46,566 bases of DNA from Candidatus Woesearchaeota archaeon. Its GTDB lineage: Archaea > Nanobdellota > Nanobdellia > Woesearchaeales > GW2011-AR9. The stretch lies in contig JAGVZN010000022.1 in NCBI GenBank assembly GCA_018302605.1, positions 1 through 46,566 of the forward strand, in the 5' to 3' direction. Below, piece by piece: positions 16,423-22,719 of the stretch; position 1 is the first letter of the stretch; the number at the start of each line of letters is the position of its first letter. The notes beneath the pieces are model-generated. The model saw nothing but the letters and a program-made list of their open reading frames with translations. It was not told the origin of the DNA and searched no databases. A program made the translations under genes and the position numbers.

Positions 16423-16585
16423 GTATTTGTTTAGCTTTTCCGACAGGCCGTGAGTGAGAGCGGAAAAATGGCAATGATCTCGCTTCAAAAACAGCCGTCG
16501 CCTAAAACATTTTCCGCACATTAATTTTCAGTATAAACCGCCAATCTCACTCACCATTTGGCCTTGCCGCCAGCTAAACAAATAC
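16423..16585. mobile_element. Palindromic element, family A, copy 1 (163 bp, inverted orientation)
   Basis: Terminal inverted repeats GTATTTGTTTAGC and GCTAAACAAATAC are perfect over 13 bp. Each end then has its own arm type: TTTTCCGACAGGCC on the left and TGGCGGCAAGGCC (read inward) on the right. An inner stem GTGAGTGAGA (16450-16459) pairs perfectly with TCTCACTCAC (16545-16554), and GCGGAAAAATG pairs with CATTTTCCGC. The flanks are CCCAAAAT and CCCAAAAG, an 8-bp target duplication with one difference. The right end is 8 bp from the hicB TATA box. No ORF is inside. Confidence 0.88.
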
Positions 16586-16592
16586 CCCAAAA

Positions 16593-16601
16593 GTATTTAA
16601 A
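16593..16601 (+). promoter_or_regulatory. TATA box of hicBA
   Basis: GTATTTAAA is centred 27 nt before the hicB ATG and sits just outside the target duplication of palindromic element A1. Confidence 0.6.
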
Positions 16602-16623
16602 CACAATAGAATTATAAAGTCGC

Positions 16624-16839
16624 ATGGGTCAAAAATTTACAGTTATTGTCGAACAAGGAGAGGACGGTTATCTGATCTCTGAAGTAGTGGAGCTTCCTGG
16701 CTGCCATACTCAAGCAAAAACCTATGAAAAACTAATTGAACGGACAAAAGAAGCAATCTCTTTGTATCTTGAAGCTCAGGGTACGTCAGAAGTTAAAAGT
16801 AAATTTCTCGGGTTACAGCAAGTTGAAATTGGAGCGTAA
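16624..16839 (+). CDS. hicB: HicB-family antitoxin
   Basis: The 71-residue protein has the short HicB fold: FTVIVEQGEDGYLISEVVELPGCHTQAKTYEKLIERTKEAI. The ELPGCHTQ strand-turn followed by a helix starting EKLIERTKEAISLYL is characteristic. It lacks the C-terminal DNA-binding domain of longer HicB proteins, so autoregulation may depend on the complex. It is separated from hicA by three bases, and antitoxin precedes toxin, as in many HicBA modules. The leaderless start is supported by a TATA box 27 nt upstream, immediately downstream of a family A palindromic element. Confidence 0.88.
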   Translation: MGQKFTVIVEQGEDGYLISEVVELPGCHTQAKTYEKLIERTKEAISLYLEAQGTSEVKSKFLGLQQVEIGA

Positions 16840-16842
16840 ACC

Positions 16843-17076
16843 ATGTCTGATAAGTTGCCTTCTTTAAAGGCAAAAGAGATTGCTAAAATTCTAGAGAAGT
16901 TAGGGTTCGAATTCAAAAGACAAAAAGGAAGTCATATGTTTTTTGCCCATCCGGATGGGAGAACAACCGTGGTTCCTAATCATCCAACAGAACACGTTGA
17001 TCGTGGTTTGTTGAACAAGATAATCAAACAAGATTTGTTGATGAACAGAGAAGAATTCCTGAGATATGTGAAGTAA
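16843..17076 (+). CDS. hicA: HicA-family mRNA interferase toxin
   Basis: The 77-residue protein shows the double-stranded RNA-binding-like HicA fold: LKAKEIAKILEKLGFEFKRQKGSHMFFAHPDGRTTVVPNH. The His in KGSHMFF is the family's catalytic histidine. VPNHPTEHVDRGLLNKIIKQ is the usual C-terminal half. HicA enzymes cleave mRNA when free of HicB. The gene follows hicB directly and both lie just downstream of palindromic element A1. All key residues are present, so the toxin should be active. Confidence 0.92.
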   Translation: MSDKLPSLKAKEIAKILEKLGFEFKRQKGSHMFFAHPDGRTTVVPNHPTEHVDRGLLNKIIKQDLLMNREEFLRYVK

Positions 17077-17121
17077 AGGTTGTTAGACCATCGTTGCACA
17101 GTGTTAATGTCTTGTCAACAA

Positions 17122-17131
17122 ATTTTAAATA
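17122..17131 (+). promoter_or_regulatory. TATA box of the 17154 gene
   Basis: ATTTTAAATA is centred 27 nt before the GTG at 17154 and supports that non-ATG start. Confidence 0.55.
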
Positions 17132-17153
17132 ACCTCTTTAACCTCTATTTTCG

Positions 17154-17672
17154 GTGCTCCATCTTAATGCCCAGCTCCGCGAGCGATATGGTTTATTCTC
17201 ACGGCAGGCTCTGGAGAGCATTTTCCGTGATCCGGAATTATATGTCGCCGGAAACATCGCCGATCTCAAAACGGCGAGAATTAAAAAGACGCGATATAAA
17301 CTGTTTTCTCCGGGAAATAAATTGCCGGACAAGTCGATCATATTTATCCAATCCTGTTCTGTGGAGATGATTCGGGAAACAGCAGGAGAGTTCGCTGCGG
17401 AAAGCGGGGAAAAGCAAATCCGGCCGTTTATCCAGGCAGTGCCCAACGCATTTATTTCCGATGACAGCGGGAAACTGCCGATCATCTGCCCGTTTAAGAT
17501 TGAACAGACAATTCGATTAGAAAACGTCCTGCTTTATTATTATCACCGCTTGGGACTATACCGGCTGGAACATTCCGTGGAGACGCCAAGTCAAAATGTG
17601 CTGACCAAAACTATTCAGGAGCGCATCATCAATCTCAAGGAATCTTTTTCAGCGACTTTAAGAGATAATTAG
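17154..17672 (+). CDS. Unrecognised protein, 172 aa
   Basis: No family is recognised. The sequence is soluble and mixed alpha/beta, with LRERYGLFSRQALESIFRD near the start, a Lys/Arg-rich stretch (TARIKKTRYKLFS), IIFIQSCSVEMIRETAGEF in the middle and a C-terminal helix. The GTG start is chosen for TATA spacing. It is convergent with the HIT gene; their 3' ends overlap by 38 bp. Codon use is like the neighbouring core genes. Confidence 0.65.
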   Translation: MLHLNAQLRERYGLFSRQALESIFRDPELYVAGNIADLKTARIKKTRYKLFSPGNKLPDKSIIFIQSCSVEMIRETAGEFAAESGEKQIRPFIQAVPNAFISDDSGKLPIICPFKIEQTIRLENVLLYYYHRLGLYRLEHSVETPSQNVLTKTIQERIINLKESFSATLRDN

Positions 17673-18201
17673 GCTTCTCTTTTCCGCTGATCTTTTCTTC
17701 TTTTGGTTCAGAAACTACTTCTTTTGGCTCCACTGTTTTTTCAGCTGTTGTTGGCTTTTCTGTCTGCCCTTGCAGCGCCGCAAACTCATCTTTGAGCAGG
17801 ACAAAAGTCCGGTCCAATTCATCTTCCGAAAGCTGTTTCGGTTCCCACTGCAGGTTCAGTCCATCATTATCCTGGCGGGGGATGACTTCGATGCCAAAAT
17901 GTGGAATGTTCTGTCCGGCTCCCAAGCCGTTGCGCACGAGAATATTTGTGCCTTTAGCACCAAGACATTCAAATACGGCGATGCTGACCTTGTTCGCCAG
18001 GACAGCACAATGGCTGAGGACATCTTCGGAAACCATCTCCAGGATGGGAGCATGCTCTCTCGGAAAGACGGTAATCTGTCCGGGGGTCAGGACATGATCG
18101 CGCACGGCGATGACAGCACGATCATCTTCATGGATGATGACCGCTTTGCTTTCGCCGGCAAGAATATTACATAATTCACAGCCCATGATTGATTTTATCA
18201 C
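17635..18201 (-). CDS. HIT-family protein lacking two of three active-site histidines
   Basis: This 188-residue protein has the HIT fold: CELCNILAGESKAVIIHEDDRAVIAVRDHVLTPG, KGTNILVRNGLGAGQNIPHFGIEVIPR. In active HIT hydrolases the last motif is HxHxH; here it reads H-F-G-I-E, so the nucleophilic middle His is Gly and the third is Glu. Nucleotide binding may remain, but catalysis is unlikely. The C-terminal 45 residues are a Lys/Glu/Pro-rich tail. The first codon is a GTG overlapping the upstream stop; the ATG at 18186 (MGCELCN) is an equally good start. It overlaps and is co-transcribed with a second HIT gene. Confidence 0.85.
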   Translation of the reverse strand: MIKSIMGCELCNILAGESKAVIIHEDDRAVIAVRDHVLTPGQITVFPREHAPILEMVSEDVLSHCAVLANKVSIAVFECLGAKGTNILVRNGLGAGQNIPHFGIEVIPRQDNDGLNLQWEPKQLSEDELDRTFVLLKDEFAALQGQTEKPTTAEKTVEPKEVVSEPKEEKISGKEKPNYLLKSLKKIP

Positions 18202-18932
18202 CGAAAGAGTTCTGCAATATCATCTAAGACGGCAGTAGGATTGGTCATCTTTTCGCTGTCTTGCTCGCTGTCCTCTTCGGGAGATGTTTTTACCTCTTTT
18301 TTCTTTTTTGTTCGCGATCCACTTTGTTTTTGTTTTGGCATTGTTGTCGGTTTCTTTTTTTCCGGAGTGATCTCTGGTGATATTTTCTCTTTCTCCACCA
18401 CGCCAGCCATTTCCCCACGTACAAGCTGCGCCAGCCGATCCTGCACGGCTTCTTTCACTTTTTCCGGTAATTCCGGATCGATCAGCTTGTCTTTGACCGC
18501 GAGCAGATGATCGCCTTCTTTTCGGGGAAGAAGATGGAGAAGAAAATGCTGCGCCCGCTGACCGGCGGCTGCGCCATTGGCGATGAAGATGTTTGTGCCA
18601 GAAACGCGCAAGGCACGAAGCTGCAGGCGTGAAAGCACTTTTGAGACAGAGAAGAGATGCTCCAATTCTTGTTGAGGCACTTGCGGCATGATCGCGTAAT
18701 GTTCTTTGGGCAGGAGAAGAAGATGCCCTTTGGTCGCCGGGTTGATATCCAGAACAGCCAGACAAGAATGGTCTTCATAGATTTTCTTACTGGGAATTTT
18801 TCCCGAAATAATCTGGCAGAAGATGCACTGCTGTTTTTGCAGCTGGCGGAGCTCTTCCGGAGACATGGACTTGAGCTTCTTCTCCAATTCTTTCTGTTGT
18901 TCTTCAGTGAGTTCCAGCGGAGTATCTACCAT
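18198..18932 (-). CDS. HIT-family protein with substituted nucleophile and charged C-terminal tail
   Basis: The 244-residue protein has a helical N-terminus (about 1-33), the HIT zinc/entry motif CIFCQIISGKIPSKKIYED, KGHLLLLPKEHYAIM and GTNIFIANGAAAGQRAQHFLLHLLPR. The active-site triad reads H-F-L-L-H, so the central nucleophilic His is Leu, while the outer two are kept. The tail from about residue 170 is very rich in Lys, Glu, Thr and Ser and looks disordered. The paired downstream paralogue has lost a different set of histidines. The two probably act together, perhaps as nucleotide-binding subunits. The TATA box is 26 nt upstream, so the mRNA is leaderless. Confidence 0.86.
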   Translation of the reverse strand: MVDTPLELTEEQQKELEKKLKSMSPEELRQLQKQQCIFCQIISGKIPSKKIYEDHSCLAVLDINPATKGHLLLLPKEHYAIMPQVPQQELEHLFSVSKVLSRLQLRALRVSGTNIFIANGAAAGQRAQHFLLHLLPRKEGDHLLAVKDKLIDPELPEKVKEAVQDRLAQLVRGEMAGVVEKEKISPEITPEKKKPTTMPKQKQSGSRTKKKKEVKTSPEEDSEQDSEKMTNPTAVLDDIAELFR

Positions 18933-18953
18933 GTTATTGCAAGGGAGAAAGGA

Positions 18954-18962
18954 GTTAATAAA
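18954..18962 (-). promoter_or_regulatory. TATA box of the HIT gene pair
   Basis: TTTATTAAC on the minus strand is centred 26 nt before the ATG at 18932. Confidence 0.55.
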
Positions 18963-18989
18963 GGTATCTTTGGTAAAATGACCGGTAAT

Positions 18990-18999
18990 CTTAAATATA
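18990..18999 (+). promoter_or_regulatory. TATA box of the queuosine-salvage gene
   Basis: CTTAAATATA is centred 27 nt before the ATG at 19022. The 89-bp gap thus carries two divergent promoters. Confidence 0.55.
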
Positions 19000-19021
19000 A
19001 TTTAATTCTATAAATAGATCA

Positions 19022-19981
19022 ATGGACATACTCGCTGGCGCTAAATTTGTTGTAGAAAATGCTCAGCATATTTCTATCAACAAGAACGCATTGGTCTCGT
19101 TTAGCAAGAACTTTCATCATGGAGATGTTAACCACTGGCTTTCTGCTGCCCCCGTTGATTTTTCTGCATTGAGCGAAGAGGAAATATTAAACTTTCTCCT
19201 CGTCTACAGTACTATTGGCTTTTGCTACTGGGGGAATCAACCATGGTCAGTTAAATATCGTGGAAAGAAACACCTCGGTTCTTTTGCCATGCTCGCTGCG
19301 ATCATGAAAGCCCATGAAAAAGGCATACAAATACTTGATCCCAAATATAGAAGTCGTATCAATGCACAGGAATTCTCTGAGATTTTGGAAATCAAAGAGA
19401 ACAACCAGATTTATTTATTTCAGGAAAGGTTGGCATTTCTTCACGAAAGTGGGGCTGTCATTCTCGAAAAATACGATGGAAAAATTTCAACTCTTCTGAA
19501 GTTAGGAGATGGCGATGTCATCAAGCTTCTGGACATTCTTACGCGTGATTTTTTGGCGTATAACGATTTTTACACCTACTGCGGAAAGAAAATATCTTTC
19601 AATAAAAAAGCTCAACTTTTCATCTCTGATGTCTTCCAGATATTTGGTGGAGAGGGAATCGGTCATTTTCATAATATCCAGAAACTAACAGCGCTAGCAG
19701 ATTATCGGATTCCCCAAGTATTGCGAAACTTGGGCATTTTAGTCTACTCCCCTGAATTGGCAGATAAAATTGATCGAGGCATTTTAATCTCGAAAGGAAG
19801 TCCTGAGGAAATTGAACTTCGGGCAGGAATGATCTGGGCTGTTCATCTTATTTATAATTTAATCAAAGAAAGGGAACAGAGAGTCTTACCAATTGGGGTA
19901 AATGATCATCTTTGGTTATTGAGAAGGCAAAAATTTTCAGACGACCACATTCACCATAAGACGATTACGACCGGGTATTGA
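19022..19981 (+). CDS. Qng1-like queuosine-nucleotide glycosidase (DUF2419)
   Basis: Segments IGFCYWGNQPWSVKY, GSFAMLAAIMKAHEKG, LTRDFLAYNDFYTY and FHNIQKLTALADYRIPQVLR match the DUF2419 queuosine-salvage family, which in eukaryotes and some bacteria releases queuine from queuosine 5'-phosphate. ADYRIPQ with its Asp is the most telling motif. Length (319) is normal for the family. Archaea normally modify tRNA with archaeosine rather than queuosine, so a salvage enzyme here would mean scavenging of queuine from other organisms or a related 7-deazaguanine nucleoside. No queuine transglycosylase or transporter is nearby. It has its own leaderless promoter. Confidence 0.8.
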   Translation: MDILAGAKFVVENAQHISINKNALVSFSKNFHHGDVNHWLSAAPVDFSALSEEEILNFLLVYSTIGFCYWGNQPWSVKYRGKKHLGSFAMLAAIMKAHEKGIQILDPKYRSRINAQEFSEILEIKENNQIYLFQERLAFLHESGAVILEKYDGKISTLLKLGDGDVIKLLDILTRDFLAYNDFYTYCGKKISFNKKAQLFISDVFQIFGGEGIGHFHNIQKLTALADYRIPQVLRNLGILVYSPELADKIDRGILISKGSPEEIELRAGMIWAVHLIYNLIKEREQRVLPIGVNDHLWLLRRQKFSDDHIHHKTITTGY

Positions 19982-20028
19982 AAAGATTGATAATATTTAT
20001 CTAGAAAAAGAATAATTATCGATTAAAC

Positions 20029-20838
20029 CTATCCCAAAAACTCCCGCACATTCCGAAACTCCATTTTCACAAACAAGCGAAAATCAATCCCCCGTTCTTT
20101 CAATTCATGCAAAGCGAGCTGCACATGCGTGCTGCCTTTAGGCAAAGTAAAACCGGCTAAACTACTCAAGTACTGCAATTGCTGTAATGCGGCTGCCCGC
20201 GCCAAGATGGACGCGGCGGCGATCTCTACATATTTACTTTCACCTTTCTCAACGGCAAGGTCGCCCACCGTACAGCCAGGATATTTGTCAACCACGTGCT
20301 TGCCGGGAAAAAGGTGCTTGGCGGTATCATGATGCAGATTGTTCAGCAGGATCGTAACTTTACCAACACGGTTATATTCCTCCGGAAGCAGACCGCGGAC
20401 TTCACAGGGCGCGAGATTCTTGATCTCAACGGCCAGACGTAGAATTTCACGATCGTCAAGAAGCTTGCTGTCGGCTACGCCCAGCTCATGCAGTTTCTGT
20501 CGCAGAGCAGCATCAGCTTTGACCGCCGCAACAACCAAGCCACCAAAGGTATCGCCTTTCAATGATTCATCGCTGCCGATAATCCAGCCCGTTTCCTTAC
20601 GAAAATGCTCTTCCGGATCGGGGCGGGTGATGCCGATCATCTTCAGATCGTGAAGAACACTTTCCAAAGCATCCGCCTTGCCTTGCAACAATAATTTGCC
20701 GGAAGTGTACAGAATCAGCTTGACGCTGTTTTTCTGCAGGCAGAAAGTTTCATAGATGGTCTTTGGCTCTAGTGGGGTATAGCCCTTCTTCAGAAGCTTC
20801 TCGAGAACTTCCTGCTCCACTTTCTCAAAAACAACCAT
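20029..20838 (-). CDS. rnhC: Ribonuclease HIII
   Basis: It cleaves RNA in RNA-DNA hybrids. GWIIGSDESLKGDTFGGLVV carries the first Asp-Glu pair, LGVADSKLLDD the third acidic residue, and VVDKYPG the fourth; GESKYVEIAAASILARAAAL is the conserved RNase HII/HIII helix. A TBP-like substrate-binding domain precedes it (about 1-95: VKLILYTSGKLLLQGKADAL), which distinguishes HIII from HII. The frame stays open up to 20937, but those 33 extra codons are translated partly from a palindromic element. The ATG at 20838 has a TATA box 27 nt upstream and is chosen. RNase HIII is mostly bacterial; archaea usually have HII. Confidence 0.85.
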   Translation of the reverse strand: MVVFEKVEQEVLEKLLKKGYTPLEPKTIYETFCLQKNSVKLILYTSGKLLLQGKADALESVLHDLKMIGITRPDPEEHFRKETGWIIGSDESLKGDTFGGLVVAAVKADAALRQKLHELGVADSKLLDDREILRLAVEIKNLAPCEVRGLLPEEYNRVGKVTILLNNLHHDTAKHLFPGKHVVDKYPGCTVGDLAVEKGESKYVEIAAASILARAAALQQLQYLSSLAGFTLPKGSTHVQLALHELKERGIDFRLFVKMEFRNVREFLG

Positions 20839-20859
20839 ACCGGTAGAGATGACGTCTCG

Positions 20860-20870
20860 TTTAATAAAAT
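20860..20870 (-). promoter_or_regulatory. TATA box of rnhC
   Basis: ATTTTATTAAA on the minus strand is centred 27 nt before the ATG at 20838. It shows that the longer reading frame starting at 20937 is not the native protein. Confidence 0.6.
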
Positions 20871-20882
20871 CTTCGGCGGATA

Positions 20883-21039
20883 GTATTTGTTTAGCTGGCG
20901 GCAAGGCCACAAAGTGTATCCGAAGATGCTTGAACACCTAGCTTAGTGCGGAAATCTTCTGTTCCACAACAAGATGCAGACAAAATAGCGGCCGATTTCC
21001 GCTCGGATACACTGCCTGCCGGAAAAGCTAAACAAATAC
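20883..21039. mobile_element. Palindromic element, family A, copy 2 (157 bp)
   Basis: GTATTTGTTTAGC begins and GCTAAACAAATAC ends the element. Left arm TGGCGGCAAGGCC, right arm GGCCTGCCGGAAAA. Inner stem GTGTATCCGA (20914-20923) pairs perfectly with TCGGATACAC (21003-21012), and GCGGAAATC pairs with GATTTCCGC. No clear 8-bp target duplication remains (GGCGGATA left, GGAAGAGA right). The left end lies 12 bp upstream of the rnhC TATA box. Translation across the end produces the peptide ALPPAKQI, which artificially extends the rnhC reading frame. Confidence 0.88.
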
Positions 21040-21093
21040 GGAAGAGATGGTGCTAATCAATGAGTAAATCTAATACGTGCTCGCTCCCTAAAC

Positions 21094-21103
21094 CTTTATA
21101 AAT
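21094..21103 (+). promoter_or_regulatory. TATA box of the aIF2-gamma gene
   Basis: CTTTATAAAT is centred 27 nt before the ATG at 21125. Confidence 0.65.
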
Positions 21104-21124
21104 ATACTACTTTTTCAAGAAAGA

Positions 21125-22444
21125 ATGCCCGCAAGAAAGAAAACAACAGAAAAAACCGTTGAAAAAACAATCCTCGCTCCGAAGAAAGGGGCAGCCGCCA
21201 AGGCAAAAGCAGAGCATGCGGCGATGCCTTCCAATCAGCCAGTTGTAAATATTGCTCTTGTAGGCCACGTCGACCACGGCAAGACGACGTTAACCGAACG
21301 CTTGAGCGGGAAATGGACAGACACCCATTCTGAAGAATTAAAAAGAGGCATTACCATCCGCTTGGGCTACGCCGATTTTACGGTCTATCACTGTGAGCAG
21401 TGTGATCTTCTGACAACAAAAGAAAAATGTGTCAAATGTAATGGTGCAACAACGCCCCAGCGAAAATTATCTTTGGTCGACGCGCCTGGTCACGAATCGT
21501 TGATGGCCACGATGCTCTCTGGAGCGGCTATCGTCGATGGCGCCATCCTCATGGTGGCGGCAAATGAGAAGTGTCCGCAGCCGCAGACAAAAGAGCATCT
21601 GATGGCGCTACAGATCTCCGGAATCAAGAAAGTGATCATTGTCCAAAACAAGATTGATCTAGTGACCGAAGAAGAAGCCCTGGAAAATTACCAACAGATC
21701 CAGTCATTCCTCGTAGCAGCAGAATATAAAGATGCGCCGGTCATTCCTATTTCAGCGCGGGCAAACGTGAATATCGACATGCTGCTGGAAGCGATCCAGG
21801 AATATATCCCCACACCGCAACGGGATGTAGAAAAAGAGCCGCTGATGCTCGTTGCGCGTTCATTTGATATCAACAAGCCGGGGACACGTCCGGAAAAACT
21901 TCTTGGCGGTGTTCTTGGGGGAACGGTCAAACAGGGAATATTCCGTCGCGGCGACACGATCGAGATCGTACCGGGTTACATGGTGGAAGAAAAGAATAAG
22001 AAAATTTGGAAGCCATTGCGCACAAAAATCATCCAGATCTTTTCGGGGGGAAAGCCTGTTGAAGAGATCCACCCGGGAGGGAGCATGGCCTTGTCCACGT
22101 TATTAGACCCGTCTATTGTCAAATCAGATTCATTGACTGGCTCTCTCGTCGGGAAGACCGGGAAATTACCTCCGGTGCATTATCAGATTACGTTAGATAC
22201 CCATTTGTTAGAGAGGGTTGTGGGTGCAAAAGAAGAGGTCGAAGTCAAACCGCTGGCCAAGGCAGAAGTGTTGATGCTGAATGTCAACTCTGCTGCAACT
22301 GTGGGAGTTGTTGTCGACCCTTCAAAGAAGAATACGACCTGTGTATTGAAGAAGCCGGTGTGTGCAAACATTGGAGATCGGATTACGATTTCCCGTAGGG
22401 TGGGTGATCGGTTCAGATTGATTGGCTATGGGATATTGAAATGA
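21125..22444 (+). CDS. eif2g: Translation initiation factor aIF2 subunit gamma
   Basis: The GTPase subunit of aIF2, which delivers initiator tRNA to the small ribosomal subunit. GTPase motifs: GHVDHGKTTL (G1), switch I with LKRGITIRLGYAD, DAPGHESLM (G3), QNKIDLV (G4), ISARANVN (G5). A zinc knuckle CEQC...CVKC is present (about residues 97-113). Domains II and III follow to the usual C-terminus (GDRFRLIGYGILK). The 439 residues exceed the usual 410 because of about 35 extra N-terminal residues rich in Lys, Ala and Thr. The start is supported by its TATA box. No alpha or beta subunit gene is in the window. Confidence 0.97.
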   Translation: MPARKKTTEKTVEKTILAPKKGAAAKAKAEHAAMPSNQPVVNIALVGHVDHGKTTLTERLSGKWTDTHSEELKRGITIRLGYADFTVYHCEQCDLLTTKEKCVKCNGATTPQRKLSLVDAPGHESLMATMLSGAAIVDGAILMVAANEKCPQPQTKEHLMALQISGIKKVIIVQNKIDLVTEEEALENYQQIQSFLVAAEYKDAPVIPISARANVNIDMLLEAIQEYIPTPQRDVEKEPLMLVARSFDINKPGTRPEKLLGGVLGGTVKQGIFRRGDTIEIVPGYMVEEKNKKIWKPLRTKIIQIFSGGKPVEEIHPGGSMALSTLLDPSIVKSDSLTGSLVGKTGKLPPVHYQITLDTHLLERVVGAKEEVEVKPLAKAEVLMLNVNSAATVGVVVDPSKKNTTCVLKKPVCANIGDRITISRRVGDRFRLIGYGILK

Positions 22445-22504
22445 TCTGGATAGATCATAAACAAGCAAAGCTTTTTCTGCGAAATTGATAGGTACAAATC
22501 ACCG

Positions 22505-22663
22505 GTTTAATAGAAAAAGTCGTCCGCTTGGCCTCAAGATTGACTGTGAGAAGCGGTCGACAGGAACAGGCGCGAAAAAGATAAGATTAAATAGTCTTTT
22601 CTGCGTTCAGGAATACAACCTGTTTTCGCCGCGGTCAATGGCCAGGAGGACTTTTTCTACTAA
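22505..22663. mobile_element. Palindromic element, family B, copy 1 (159 bp)
   Basis: The ends share TAGAAAAAGTC (left, from 22511) and GACTTTTTCTA (right), followed inward by CCGCTTGGCC and GGCCAGGAGG. Inside, ATTGAC pairs with GTCAAT and AACAGG with CCTGTT. A 13-bp direct repeat, GTACAAATCACCG, flanks the element (22492-22504 and 22664-22676), as expected of a duplicated target. The right repeat ends 4 bp before the TATA box of cdc48. No ORF is inside. Confidence 0.82.
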
Positions 22664-22679
22664 GTACAAATCACCGTAA

Positions 22680-22689
22680 TCTTTAAAAA
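22680..22689 (+). promoter_or_regulatory. TATA box of cdc48
   Basis: TCTTTAAAAA is centred about 35 nt before the ATG at 22720, giving a leader of roughly 10 nt. Confidence 0.5.
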
Positions 22690-22719
22690 TCAAGCCCCTT
22701 TCGGGAGTTTAGATAAACT

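Noticed and set aside
22485-22679. Small plus-strand open frame of 64 codons upstream of cdc48
   Set aside because: It lies almost entirely within family B palindromic element and its direct repeats.
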